Source: Streptomyces cinnamoneus | Lineage (GTDB): Bacteria; Actinomycetota; Actinomycetes; Streptomycetales; Streptomycetaceae | Length of the DNA: 64,000 bases | Assembly (NCBI RefSeq): GCF_014650495.1 | Contig: NZ_BMVB01000003.1 | Coordinates: 278,794-342,793 of the forward strand | Direction of reading: 5' to 3' | In this document: one piece after another, positions 32,556 through 41,833 of the stretch | Position numbering within the stretch: position 1 is the stretch's first letter | Layout: the number at the start of each line of letters is the position of its first letter | Made by a program: the position numbers and the translations under genes | Notes under the pieces: generated by a model | What the model saw: only the letters and a program-made list of their open reading frames with translations | What the model was told of the DNA's origin: nothing | The model's database searches: none

Positions 32556-33734
32556 TCAGCCGTTGGCCGAGGAGAAGGCGTGCAGCGGTGTGCCGGGCGG
32601 GCTGGGCAGGGAATCGGATGCGTGGGTCGAGGTGGTGGTGCCGCGGTGGGCGGCGTTCCACAGGGGGCGGATGTCGGCGGGGCGGCCGTCGAGAGCGAGT
32701 ACCAGGCTGCCGAGCTGTTGCCAGTCGGGCACGGCTTTTCCCTCCAGGGCTTGCGTGATCTCGCACGTGCTGAGGGTGTCGCCGCTCAGCACACGGATGG
32801 TGTCGGGGTCCGGTTTGCGGGCCGAGAGGTGCAGACCGCGAAGCGCGGCGTGGAGGGCGGCGGCCGCGTCGTCGGGGTGGATCTTTCCGGTGGTGGTCAC
32901 GCCCCGGGCGGCGCTCCACAAGGTGCGGATGGCGGCGGGGTCGCCGTCACAGGCGAGGACCAGCTTTCGCGTCACCTTCCACGAAGGGAGCCGCTCCGCG
33001 GAGAGGATGCGGGAGACGTAGGAGGCGGAGATGTCCGCCAGGTCCGCCAGTTCGCGTAAGGGAATGTCGCTGGAGCGCTGAAGGTGGGACAGCGCGCGGG
33101 CCAGCTTCTGACGACTGGACAGACCGGGGGGTTCTTCGCGTGGGGCGGGGCCGGGGTGGTGGGTCCCCGGTGGAGCGCCGGGATCGGTACCGGCGGTCTC
33201 GGCCAGGTCGCGTCGCTGCCTGGGAAGCACGGGCTGCCGGGGCACGGGATGGACGGGGTGCACGGGATGCACGGGATGCACGGGCTCGGGCGCCGGCGCA
33301 ATGGTCCTGAGGCGCTGGATGAGGCGATCGGTGCGGCCTGCCGCCCAGCGGCGGCGGGCCGTCGAGGGGCTGATGCCGTGGACGTGGGCGATCTCGTCCC
33401 ATGGTTTTCCTTCGGCGCGCATCTGCCGGACGATGATGGCCTCGTAGGCTTCGATGCGTTCCCAGAGGGTCCTGGCCCCTGCGAGACGGCCCGTCAGGTC
33501 GCTCTGCTGCTGGAACTCTGCGTCGAGCAGTGCCCCGGTCACCTGGTGCACGCCTTCCATGAGGGTGCGGCGCACGATGTCGTACTGCGGGACGGCGGGC
33601 GGCGGCCTGTCCTTGCGGCGGGCGCACGAGCGGTTGCAGTACGTCTTGGGACGGCCGCGCCCGCTGTAGGAGAGCTCGGCGTTGCAGGATCGGCAACGGG
33701 TGCAGGACGGACCCGGACCTGGAGAGATCGTCAA
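32556..33734 (-). CDS. helix-turn-helix protein with an N-terminal zinc-ribbon-like segment
   Basis: About 392 residues. The N-terminus carries a Cys set (CTRCRSCNAELS...KTYCNRSCARR) typical of a zinc ribbon. A first HTH follows (PWDEIAHVHGISPSTARRRW), then a low-complexity VHPVHP tract and two similar Xre-like HTH domains (LADISASYVSRILSAERLP and STCEITQALEGKAVPDWQQ, each ending in a DGDPA or DGRPA plus LW helix). These duplicated domains are common in Streptomyces regulators with degenerate second HTHs. TTG 33734 is chosen as start; an upstream GTG at 33905 would add low-similarity residues, so the start is uncertain. Confidence 0.6.
   Translation of the reverse strand: MTISPGPGPSCTRCRSCNAELSYSGRGRPKTYCNRSCARRKDRPPPAVPQYDIVRRTLMEGVHQVTGALLDAEFQQQSDLTGRLAGARTLWERIEAYEAIIVRQMRAEGKPWDEIAHVHGISPSTARRRWAAGRTDRLIQRLRTIAPAPEPVHPVHPVHPVHPVPRQPVLPRQRRDLAETAGTDPGAPPGTHHPGPAPREEPPGLSSRQKLARALSHLQRSSDIPLRELADLADISASYVSRILSAERLPSWKVTRKLVLACDGDPAAIRTLWSAARGVTTTGKIHPDDAAAALHAALRGLHLSARKPDPDTIRVLSGDTLSTCEITQALEGKAVPDWQQLGSLVLALDGRPADIRPLWNAAHRGTTTSTHASDSLPSPPGTPLHAFSSANG
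33240..33282. repeat. 9-bp tandem tract encoding Val-His-Pro
   Basis: The unit CACGGGATG/TGCACGGGA recurs about four times inside the HTH gene and encodes the VHPVHP linker. In-frame slippage would change only the linker length. Confidence 0.7.
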
Positions 33735-33926
33735 TGGGGATACCTCTTCCGAGGGACTCGCTGTGCGGTTTTCAGCCCGGAACAGTGCGCTTCTCGCTCG
33801 CTCGGCGGCCGTAAAGGCTGTCCGGCGTGCCGGAAAGGAGCATGTTCCGCAGTCGTGCCCGGAGCCTGTGGTGGTGCCGGCCCGCCCCCATCGGACCGGC
33901 ACCACTGCGACGACGACGGACCGGAT

Positions 33927-34142
33927 TCAGACAGGCGTGGTGACGGAAAACAGCCGGTAGCGCCAGGTCATACCGCCGGCCAGAGCCATCAGCACACCGA
34001 ACAGGTCGGCGCCGCCGGTCCCGGAGGAGACGCCTGCCACCAAGACGATGGGCAGGACGGGGACGGCGACGAACCGGGGCGCATGCCCCATGACCTCAAA
34101 AACACTGGCCCGCCAGGTTTTCCCGCCCCAGGGCGCGGCCAT
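33927..34142 (-). CDS. small hypothetical membrane protein
   Basis: A 71-residue open frame from ATG 34142. It has two hydrophobic stretches (FVAVPVLPIVLVAGVSSGTG and DLFGVLMALAGGMTW) and a short basic tail, suggesting a small two-helix membrane protein. Codon positions fit real coding but no family is recognised and the ribosome site is weak. It precedes the HTH gene on the same strand by about 190 bp. Confidence 0.35.
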   Translation of the reverse strand: MAAPWGGKTWRASVFEVMGHAPRFVAVPVLPIVLVAGVSSGTGGADLFGVLMALAGGMTWRYRLFSVTTPV

Positions 34143-34658
34143 GCTAGCTTCAAGGCGACGGAAGCGATGCTTTACCCGGCAACAAAACCGTCCACGGTCG
34201 GGACACATGTGTCCTCCGATCATTGCAGTGAGGGACCCCGGATCTGGTTGGCTGCCGCCCGGGGTCTCCTTGCGTTTTCTTTGCGGTCGAAGCTACCCGG
34301 TCGACGCGCCGAATCGCCATCGCTACGGAACGTAATGCGCAGGGTGTATCCAGCGCGGCGGAAAACACATGAAGTGACCACTGAGTACGGACAAAGACGC
34401 TCAGCATCTGATCACAACTGTCGCATGCTGACCGTTTGTTACTCCAGTGGCATACGCCATCCATGCAACGGACGTGCGGTCCCGCTACCGCCGTAACAAA
34501 CCAACGACATATCAGGGGCGGTGGCACGGCCGCTGCACCACGAATCCCCGGGCCCTACCGGCCCGTTGACGCGGCCCGGCGGGCGTTCGACGGGGCGGCG
34601 GCGTGAGGCCGGGGCACGGGGACGGCCGACTGTCAGTGGGTCCACAGAGAATGTCGCC
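34143..34658. other. 516-bp non-coding region with palindromes and a hairpin
   Basis: I see no protein gene here. It contains the 14-bp perfect palindrome GGACACATGTGTCC (34201-34214) and an 8-bp stem GACCCCGG (34234-34241)/CCGGGGTC (34259-34266) followed by TCCTTGCGTTTTCTTTGCGG, a fair terminator. Near 34330-34500 the sequence is less GC-rich (for example GGACAAAGACGCTCAGC and GACCGTTTGTTACTCCAG). It may hold promoters for the rightward gene at 34659 and an unannotated RNA. Confidence 0.4.
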
Positions 34659-35978
34659 ATGCTGCACACGCTTCCGCTGCCCCTGCCCGCATCCCTCGTG
34701 GAGCACCACCGCATCGACCTGTCCGCGCTCTACTCGACCGGATGGGGAGTCGAGGCGTACGACGTCGTGGTCGCCCCGTCCGGCGATACGTACGCGCTGT
34801 ACGGGGTGTACCGCCACACGTGGAACGTCAGTAGGGACGAAGAGGATCCGGCCGTGGCGAACTTCGGGTACCGGCTCATCACCCGCTACTCGCCGGAGGG
34901 TGTCCCGCTGGCGACCGCGCTCTGCTGCTCGTCGCTGCCGGACGGCACGCCGTCGGCCGTGGCCAACGGCAACGACATGACCCTGTGCGTCCTGCCGGAC
35001 GGGACGCTCTCGGTGAACGCCCATCCGGACTGCACCACGCTGATGGCGCCGGATCTGAGTGCCGTCACGGCCACCTATGCGACGCCCGGGCGGAATTACT
35101 CGGACAAGTTGGTGCCGGGTGATCACTTCGCCAGTTCGATCAACGTCACTCCGTCGGGCCACCTGCTGTGCGTGACCACGGAGTACGGGGTCCACCGCTA
35201 CGGCAACAGCATCGCCAACATCGTCGGGCTGGCGGACGGCGGCGCCCTGGGCGCGCATTCCAAGCCGACCGTGCGGGCGATCGCCTCGCTCGATCCCCGG
35301 CCGGCCCACCAGACCGAGGCCGACCTGCGACCGCAGGTGCTGTTCCAGGGGGAGCCGGTGGGCCTGGAGAACCGGCCGAGGCCCTCGCTCACGGAGCTCC
35401 TGGCGCCGGAGACGAACCGCTTCGCCTGGGACCAGTCCCGGCTCGGCCGACCCGCACCGCTCTCCGACGACCTCTTCGTCGTTCCGGTCTTCGCCCGTAC
35501 GTTCCGTGGCGGAAGCCGGGGCCAGCCGTTCGTCTTCGCCCTGCTCAACGACCAGGGCGAGATGACCGGACGCCTGCACGGAATGGACCTGTGGCGCGAC
35601 AGCCCCTTCACCGGCTTCTGCTTCACCGTGGTCGCCGACCCGGGCCGCGGCCACGCCTTCCACCTCAACCGCTACGGACTCTACGCCTGGAACAGGAGCG
35701 GGCAACTACGGGCGAAGCTGGACGCCGGGACCAAGACCTTCAAGCCCCTGACCCGCTTCACCCTGATGTCCTGCTCGCCCGCCGGCGAACTGCTCCTCGT
35801 CCACAAGAAGCAGCACCTGATCCTGCGCGTGCCCATACCCGACGACCTCGGCGACCTGGGGCAGGCAGTCGAAGCGGCACTGCGTGGCTACGCCAAGGAG
35901 CGCACGGCCCTGAAGAAGCAGTGGGCGCCGGTCGACTGGCACTGGATTCAGGAAGCCGCGCAGGTGCACCGGCTCTGA
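34659..35978 (+). CDS. protein of unknown function, probably beta-propeller-like
   Basis: A 439-residue soluble protein with no recognised family. It has recurring short strands and glycine turns (WGVEAYDVVVAPSGDTYALY, SVNAHPDCTTLMAPDLS, ASSINVTPSGHLLCVTTEYG and HLNRYGLYAWNRSGQLRAKL), compatible with a repeat-built beta fold, and a basic C-terminus. ATG 34659 follows AGAGAATGTCGCC; an upstream frame adds a low-complexity region. It ends 6 bp before the stop of the convergent gene. I cannot assign a function. Confidence 0.5.
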   Translation: MLHTLPLPLPASLVEHHRIDLSALYSTGWGVEAYDVVVAPSGDTYALYGVYRHTWNVSRDEEDPAVANFGYRLITRYSPEGVPLATALCCSSLPDGTPSAVANGNDMTLCVLPDGTLSVNAHPDCTTLMAPDLSAVTATYATPGRNYSDKLVPGDHFASSINVTPSGHLLCVTTEYGVHRYGNSIANIVGLADGGALGAHSKPTVRAIASLDPRPAHQTEADLRPQVLFQGEPVGLENRPRPSLTELLAPETNRFAWDQSRLGRPAPLSDDLFVVPVFARTFRGGSRGQPFVFALLNDQGEMTGRLHGMDLWRDSPFTGFCFTVVADPGRGHAFHLNRYGLYAWNRSGQLRAKLDAGTKTFKPLTRFTLMSCSPAGELLLVHKKQHLILRVPIPDDLGDLGQAVEAALRGYAKERTALKKQWAPVDWHWIQEAAQVHRL

Positions 35979-35984
35979 GGGGAG

Positions 35985-36473
35985 CTACCCGCTGCAGAAG
36001 ACGCACACCTCCCAGTGCGGCATCCCGGTGAGGACCCGGTGCTGTACGCACGACGCCATCGCCGCTTCTTCCGGTCCGGGGAAGCGGTGGGCCGAGCTGT
36101 CGTGGAGCGCCGGGTCGAACGCCTCGACGATCGTCCTGAACGTGCGCAGGTAGTCGGCGGCGAAGGGGGGATCGTAGGTCAGTTCGTCCCACCGGTGCTC
36201 ACTCAGGGCGAGGTCGATGACGCGCAGGACGAACGCCTTGTTCCTCGCCCGTTCCCCGGACGACGCGCCCCAGTCGACCTCTTCGAGGTCGAACCCGACG
36301 ACTCCCCGGCCCATGCAGCTCTGGTCCTGGAGGGCGAGGAGGGCGGCGAACCGGAAGTCCCACGGCTCCTCCACGAGATCGGACACCGCAAGCGTCAGCA
36401 CCTCGACGAACACCGCCGTTCCGCCGTTGCTCATGGAGAGGTCCAGCTCCCCGCCCCCGAAAACGTTACCCAT
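35985..36473 (-). CDS. hypothetical protein
   Basis: A 162-residue protein with an N-terminal half (AVFVEVLTLAVSDLVEEPWD, then CMGRGVVGFDLEEVDWG) and helical segments (NKAFVLRVIDLALSEHRWDE). It ends in a Cys pair (VCVFCSG). No family recognised; the length and charge pattern would suit an immunity or sensor protein. Start ATG 36473; tail-to-tail with the gene at 34659-35978. Confidence 0.45.
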   Translation of the reverse strand: MGNVFGGGELDLSMSNGGTAVFVEVLTLAVSDLVEEPWDFRFAALLALQDQSCMGRGVVGFDLEEVDWGASSGERARNKAFVLRVIDLALSEHRWDELTYDPPFAADYLRTFRTIVEAFDPALHDSSAHRFPGPEEAAMASCVQHRVLTGMPHWEVCVFCSG

Positions 36474-36589
36474 ATCGTCACTCTAGGCGTTCGCACCTGG
36501 AGCCCACCGGGCTGGTACGGGCCGGGCTCGCCCTCACCGCAGGGCGGCTGCTCGACGACTGAGCCCTCCAACGCATCCGGTCCGGCCGG

Positions 36590-38716
36590 TCATCGGGGGT
36601 CGGTCGCCCCGTTCGTGGGCTGGAGCAGGAGCAGGGCGATGTCGTCGGCGTGCCGGCCGGTGGGGCGGGTGTGCTGGACGAGGCTGTCGATGAGGTGGTG
36701 GAGGGCCAGGTCGCCGGAGGCCGTGAGGTGCCGGGCGAGGTCGGCGGTGGTCCGGCCGATGTCGGTGCCGGGGATTTCCACGAGGCCGTCGGTGTAGAGG
36801 GCGAGGACGGCCCCGACGGGCACGGACACGGTGGTGACCGGGTAGGACGCCCCGAGGCCGAATCCCAGCGGTGGACCGGGGTCGATGTCGACGACGTGCC
36901 CCTGCCCTCCCGGAGGTCGCAGGAGCGGGGGCGGATGCCCGGCGCTGGCGAGGACCGCCTGGTGGCGGGCGAGGTCGAGGTGGGCGTAGAGGCAGGTGGC
37001 GAAACGGCCCGCGTCCAGGTCGGCGAGGTCGCGGTCGGTGCGGGTGAGGACCTCGTCGGGGGTCGCGCCGGCGGTGGCGTGGGAGTGGACGGCGGTGCGG
37101 ACCTGCCCCATGAGGGCGGCGGCTGTCACGTCGTGGCCCTGTACGTCGCCGATGACCGCGGCGGCGGTGGTGTCGGTGAGGCGGATGAGGTCGTAGAAAT
37201 CGCCGCCCACCTCGATGCCGTAACTGCCGGGCAGATAGCGGGCCGCGACGTCGAGCCCGTTCATGGTGGGCAGGGTGTGGGGCAGGAGGGTCTGCTGAAG
37301 GGCGTGGGCGAGGTTGTGCTTGGCGTCGTAGAGGCGGGCGCGGTCCAGTGCCTGGGCGATCAGGCCCGCCAGGGGCGTGAGGACGGAGCGTTCACCGGCG
37401 GTGAAGACGTGGGGATGGTCGTAGGCGAGGACGCAGCAGCCGATGGGGTGTCCGGAGGTGATCAGCGGGAGGATCGCCCATGCCTGCTTGTCACTGATCT
37501 GGGGCGCCCCGGGATAGCTGCGGGTCAGTTCCTCGCGGTTGGCGAAGAAGGAGGGGGCGCCGGTGACCAGGGCGCGGCCGACGGGGGTCAGGTCGGCGTC
37601 GATGGGCAGGCCCTCCAGGTGCGCGATGACGTCGGAGTCGTAGCCGCGGTGACCGATGGCCCGCAGCCGGCCGGCTTCTGCGGTGGACATGATCATGCCG
37701 CGGGCACCGAAGGCGGGCAGCACCTGATCGGCGGTCAGGTCGATGACGTCCTGCACGCTCACGGTCTCGGTGAGTGCGGCGGCCAGGTGCATCAGGCGGT
37801 AGATCCTGCCCGTGGAGGGGGTACCGGCCGGCGGCGCATCGGGGGACTGCCGGCCCGGCTGGGCGGCGGTGGGGGACGGAGTGATGAGGACGCTCACACC
37901 GCTGTCGTCCGCGTAGAGACGGAAATCGAGCCGGCGGTCCGGTGGGCGGAGGACCGTCATGGCGAGCGGTTCACGGCTGCTGACGGCCGTGCGGTAGGTG
38001 TCCGCCCAGTCGGGGGTGTCCAGCCAGGGAAGGGACTGCCAGGGCAGGGTGCCCAGCAGCTGTTCGGCGGACCGGCCCAGCAGTTCGACAGCGGCGGCGT
38101 TGGCGAAGGAGACACGGCCTTCCAGATCCAGGGCGAGGGCACCGAGGGGAAGACGTTCGACGAAGCCGGAGACCGCGCGTGCGGAGCGTCCCGGTCCGGC
38201 GTCGGGATGGTGCACGGGCACCAGACGGGGCCGTTCCGGTATGGCCGGCGGCTGCGCGGCTTCGTCCAGAACGCGGGCGATGCGCCGGGCGCTGAAGACG
38301 ATGTGCCCGCGCCGGCGAAGGGTGAGGTGGTCCGGACGGCTGGGCGGCCACAGCAGCACCAGCGCTCCCCAGCAGCGGCTGACGCCCCTGAGCGGGGTGG
38401 CGGCCATCGCGAGCTGGAAAGGGAAGGCCATCGCGGCGCGCGGGTAGCGGCGGGCCATGTCCTCCTGGCAGCCCACCCACACCAGGCGTTCCTCCCGTAC
38501 CGACTCCGGCAGCGGGGCCTGGGCGGCCAGGGGCATCCGCCACCAGGGCTCGGCGGCGTCGACCGCGGTCCCGCACATCACCACCAGGCTCAGGACCGGT
38601 TCCTCCGGGTCCAGCACGTAGACGCTCCCGGCCATGGCTCCCGTGCGGTGCACTGCGGTCGCCAGCGCCTCGCCCAGGGGATCCGTCGCACCCGGCTGCT
38701 CACCGCGCCCAGTCAC
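36590..38716 (-). CDS. GAF/PAS-sensing PP2C (SpoIIE-type) phosphatase
   Basis: A 708-residue signalling protein. GAF-like N-terminus (about 20-150), a PAS domain (about 185-290: FVERLPLGALALDLEGRVSF and AVELLGRSAEQLL), a second GAF (about 305-460) and a SpoIIE PP2C domain (about 470-700) with GIEVGGDFYDL (near 500), GDVQGHDVTAAALMGQ and LYTDGLVEI, the metal-binding acids being in place. Such proteins dephosphorylate anti-anti-sigma factors and so adjust sigma activity. The start GTG 38716 follows GAGGAGCTCCTCT. It is a common Streptomyces regulatory type; input unknown. Confidence 0.85.
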   Translation of the reverse strand: MTGRGEQPGATDPLGEALATAVHRTGAMAGSVYVLDPEEPVLSLVVMCGTAVDAAEPWWRMPLAAQAPLPESVREERLVWVGCQEDMARRYPRAAMAFPFQLAMAATPLRGVSRCWGALVLLWPPSRPDHLTLRRRGHIVFSARRIARVLDEAAQPPAIPERPRLVPVHHPDAGPGRSARAVSGFVERLPLGALALDLEGRVSFANAAAVELLGRSAEQLLGTLPWQSLPWLDTPDWADTYRTAVSSREPLAMTVLRPPDRRLDFRLYADDSGVSVLITPSPTAAQPGRQSPDAPPAGTPSTGRIYRLMHLAAALTETVSVQDVIDLTADQVLPAFGARGMIMSTAEAGRLRAIGHRGYDSDVIAHLEGLPIDADLTPVGRALVTGAPSFFANREELTRSYPGAPQISDKQAWAILPLITSGHPIGCCVLAYDHPHVFTAGERSVLTPLAGLIAQALDRARLYDAKHNLAHALQQTLLPHTLPTMNGLDVAARYLPGSYGIEVGGDFYDLIRLTDTTAAAVIGDVQGHDVTAAALMGQVRTAVHSHATAGATPDEVLTRTDRDLADLDAGRFATCLYAHLDLARHQAVLASAGHPPPLLRPPGGQGHVVDIDPGPPLGFGLGASYPVTTVSVPVGAVLALYTDGLVEIPGTDIGRTTADLARHLTASGDLALHHLIDSLVQHTRPTGRHADDIALLLLQPTNGATDPR

Positions 38717-39177
38717 AGAGGAGCTCCTCACCGGCCGGGGGCTCCGCCGGCGCGGGCGGAGCCGGGCGCAGCGGACCGGACACCCTGCGCCGGACGCCCT
38801 GCGGTTGCCGTCGCCGGCCCGCACTCGCGCCCGCGGCAGCACCGGACGCGGGTCGTGGCGGACGGCGTGCTACGCCTGGTGAGCGCGGCTCCACCGTCCT
38901 CATTCGGACCATACTCCCGTCCGGCGGTGGCGGCATGCCGGGACGGACGCGACGCCCGGCCGGGCCGCCTCCCTGCCGGCACTGCCGACGGCCGTGGTGC
39001 GTCGGTGTGCAGGCCGTGGGGAGCGACCGGCTACGGGCGGCGCGGCCGCCCGGGCGAGGGGCGGCACGCAGCCGACGGGGAACTGAGCCCGTCCGCCCGT
39101 CCGGGGGACCGCAGCAGCGAAGGTGACCGGGGTGGCGGAGGTGACCGGCCGTGCCCCGTAGCGGCACGGCCGGGCGG
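38717..39177. other. 461-bp gene-poor region with a terminator-like hairpin
   Basis: I see no supported gene. CCGGCCGTGCC (39145-39155) and GGCACGGCCGG (39163-39173) form an 11-bp stem over 7 bases, 5 bp before the stop of the MFS gene, a good candidate terminator for the operon read leftwards. The rest is GC-rich with no clear promoter. Confidence 0.45.
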
Positions 39178-40455
39178 TCAGGCCGGCGCGGGCGCCGGTG
39201 CCCGGGTGCGGGCGAGGAGGGCGCTGAGGACGGTGCCCAGCAGGGCCACGGCGGTGAAGGCGATCCAGATCGCGGAGGCCGAGGCGACCAGCAACCAGGA
39301 GCCGGCGACCGGGACGGCCACCGAGGCGAGGGACCAGGACGCCTGATAGACCGACATGCAGGTCGCCTCCGAGCCGGGTTCCGCGAGGTCCGCGGCGTAG
39401 CCGTCGCTGGCCGGGGCGATCACGATCTCGCCGAGCGTGTAGAGCGTCATCGCGACGAGCGCGACGGCCAGTGTGACCGCGGGCAGCACCGTGTCCCCCA
39501 GGGGGGCGATCAGCGCGAAGCCGAGGCCGGACACGGCGTACAGGGCGCCGCCGGCGAGCATCATCCGCGGCGCGGGACGGTCCGCGGTGCGCTTGACCAG
39601 CGACTGCTGCAACAGCACGACGAGTCCGCCGTTCACCGCCAGCACCGTCCCCGCCGCCCAGCCGTCCAGACCGGCGTGGTCCACGAGGTACAGGCCGGTG
39701 AACATCGACACGACCGTGGCGCACACCGCGAAGCAGGTCTTGGCGGCGCTCAGCAGCGCGAACCCCGGCAGGCGCAGCACCTGCAGGGCGCCACCGCCAC
39801 CAGCCGACTCCGGCTCCCGCTCGGCCTTGTCCCGGGCGGCGTCGTCCCGGGCGGTCTTCTCCCGGGCAGCCGGTGCCACGGCGTCGGCCTGTCCACGCAG
39901 TCGCAGCAGCGCCGCCGCGGTGACGGCGAAGCTGACCGCGTTGATCAGCACGATCACGCGGAGGCCGGTGGCGCTCTGGGCCGAGGCCAGTGCGCCGCCG
40001 GCCAGGGACCCCAGGCACAGCCCGATGTTCCGGGCCCAGCCCACGGTGCTGAACGCCCGTCGCGCCTGGGGGCCGCGCGCCAGTCGGGCGATGGTGGCGC
40101 CGAGGGAGACCCACACCGCCTTGTCCAGGACGGCGGACAGCACCAGCGCGCCCACGGCCACGGGGGCGGGCAGGGTCAGCGCGTAGAGGACGAACAGCGG
40201 GGCACGCAGGGCGTTGCCCGCGATCAGCGAGCGCATCGAGCCGTACGTCTGCACCAGGCGTCCCAGGGGGGCGCTCGCCAGGATCAGCACGAGGTTCGCC
40301 ACTGTGAGCGTGGTGCCGACCGTTCCGACGCCCAGGTGCTGCACCCGTACGAAGTACAGCAGCGCGAACGGCATGAACATCCCCGAACCCACCGCGTCGA
40401 CGACCATCGCCGACACCATGAGCCGGGGCAGCGGTGCCTGACTCGTGCTGCTCAC
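39178..40455 (-). CDS. MFS-type membrane exporter
   Basis: A 425-residue, twelve-helix major facilitator: the N-terminal half contains VDAVGSGMFMPFALLYFVRV and GRLVQTYGSMRSLIAG, and the C-terminal half LDGWAAGTVLAVNGGLVVLL and ETCMSVYQASW. A charged loop (AREKTARDDAARDKAEREPE) separates the halves. It overlaps the ATP-grasp gene by 4 bp (GTG 40455 inside GCGTGAGC), so it is translationally coupled, and probably exports the product of the operon it ends. Confidence 0.8.
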   Translation of the reverse strand: MSSTSQAPLPRLMVSAMVVDAVGSGMFMPFALLYFVRVQHLGVGTVGTTLTVANLVLILASAPLGRLVQTYGSMRSLIAGNALRAPLFVLYALTLPAPVAVGALVLSAVLDKAVWVSLGATIARLARGPQARRAFSTVGWARNIGLCLGSLAGGALASAQSATGLRVIVLINAVSFAVTAAALLRLRGQADAVAPAAREKTARDDAARDKAEREPESAGGGGALQVLRLPGFALLSAAKTCFAVCATVVSMFTGLYLVDHAGLDGWAAGTVLAVNGGLVVLLQQSLVKRTADRPAPRMMLAGGALYAVSGLGFALIAPLGDTVLPAVTLAVALVAMTLYTLGEIVIAPASDGYAADLAEPGSEATCMSVYQASWSLASVAVPVAGSWLLVASASAIWIAFTAVALLGTVLSALLARTRAPAPAPA

Positions 40456-41681
40456 GCGTCGGGCACCCTGGTCAGGCCGAGGAGGCCGAGCAGCCGGGAG
40501 TTGGCCTCGGACAGCTGTGCCAGCAGCTCGCCGCGGTCGGGTCCGCTGCCCAGGACGTAGCCTGCCCGCCACCAGTTGGCGTCCACGCCGCCCAGGGTCG
40601 TGCCGGGCGGCAGCAGGCGTTCGGCGTGCGAGACGAGCGGCAGCCCGTCGCGCACACCCGCCATCGTGGGGGCGTCGGCGACGGTGCCGGTGGCGGCCAC
40701 GAACTCCACCGCCGCCACCTGCGGCGTCCGCTCCGTGCGGGGGCGCGCGGGGTCCTGGTCGCCGAGGGCGATCGAGAGCGCGGCGTCGTACAGGTCCAGC
40801 CCGGTGGCCCGCAGCAGCACGTCGCTGATCAGCCCGCCGGCGGGACGGAAGGCCGCCTCGATCAGGTGCCAGCGGTCGCCGTCGTGCTTGGCCTCCAGGT
40901 GCAGCACGGCGCTGTCGATGTCCAAGGCCGTCACCACGGTCTCGACGAAGCGGGTCGCCGAGGGGGCCAGCCGCTCCTGGGCGGCGGGGTCGATCACGTG
41001 CCGGGTCTCCACGAACGACGGCGGTGCGGCGCAGGTCTTCTCGGTGACTCCCACGAACCGTACGCGTCCGCCCGAGACGACGGCCTCCAGGGACACCTCG
41101 GGCCCCGGCACGAAGTGCTCGACGAGGGCCTGCGGCTGACCCGTCGTGTTCCTCACGGCCGCTATCGCGTCGGCGAGCCCGGACGGGTCGGACACCCGGC
41201 GGACGCCGAGGCTGGCCGCGCCGTCGACGGGCTTGACGATGACGGCGCCGGACGGTGCGGAACGCAGGAGTTCCGCGGCCTCGTCGGCGTCCGCGGTGAG
41301 GGCGAAGGGCAGTTCGGCCCCGGTGCCGGCCAGGCGGCGGCGGACGTCGGCCTTGTGGGCCAGGCCGTCGGCCACGGCCGTGCCGGCGCCGGGCAGGCCC
41401 CATTCCTTCGCGAGCCGGGCGGCGATGCGGGTGCCCCAGTCGGTCAGGGCCAGCACGCCGTCCACCCGGCCGGCGAGCGAGTCCAGCAAGTGCAGGTCGG
41501 GTCCGGGGTCCTGGTGGTCCGTCAGGCGCCAGGCGTGGTTCTCGGTGGCCAGGCGGTCGTAGCGGGAGTAGGCGGTCTCGTCCACCAGGATCGTGTCGAC
41601 GCCCCTGCGTTCCGCCGCTGCGAAGAATCGTTCACGCAACGGTCCGATGCCGATGATCAGGACGGTGGGAGGTTGGTGCAC
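40452..41681 (-). CDS. ATP-grasp ligase
   Basis: A 409-residue ATP-grasp enzyme: the preATP-grasp N-terminus MHQPPTVLIIGIGPLRERFF, ATP-binding GAVIVKPVDGAASLGVRRVS, substrate and metal segments EHFVPGPEVSLEAVVSGGRV, and the C-terminal acid pair in HLIEAAFRPAGGLISDVLLR. ATP-grasp ligases join a carboxylate to an amine or thiol through an acyl phosphate, forming dipeptides or lipopeptide-like products. Start GTG 41681 behind GATCGAGG. It sits in a five-gene operon with a Fem/GNAT-like gene, a homocysteine methyltransferase-like gene and an exporter. Confidence 0.8.
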   Translation of the reverse strand: MHQPPTVLIIGIGPLRERFFAAAERRGVDTILVDETAYSRYDRLATENHAWRLTDHQDPGPDLHLLDSLAGRVDGVLALTDWGTRIAARLAKEWGLPGAGTAVADGLAHKADVRRRLAGTGAELPFALTADADEAAELLRSAPSGAVIVKPVDGAASLGVRRVSDPSGLADAIAAVRNTTGQPQALVEHFVPGPEVSLEAVVSGGRVRFVGVTEKTCAAPPSFVETRHVIDPAAQERLAPSATRFVETVVTALDIDSAVLHLEAKHDGDRWHLIEAAFRPAGGLISDVLLRATGLDLYDAALSIALGDQDPARPRTERTPQVAAVEFVAATGTVADAPTMAGVRDGLPLVSHAERLLPPGTTLGGVDANWWRAGYVLGSGPDRGELLAQLSEANSRLLGLLGLTRVPDA

Positions 41682-41833
41682 GGCGACCTCGATCCTTCAG
41701 GGGTGGCAGGAGGGGCGGAATGGAACGGGTGGGGTCCGGAAGGCCGTGGCGGGCCCGGGACGGTCGGCGTCGGCGGGACGATCGCCGGTTCACAGGGTCA
41801 CGCGCGCCGGGCCGGTCCCCTGGCCAGGGGCCG

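Noticed and set aside
36480..36570. Short in-frame segment reading RSHLEPTGLVRAGLALTAG before a stop
   Set aside because: It could be the tail of a lost gene but has only about 24 codons with no start and no recognised family; chance in GC-rich DNA is a simpler explanation.
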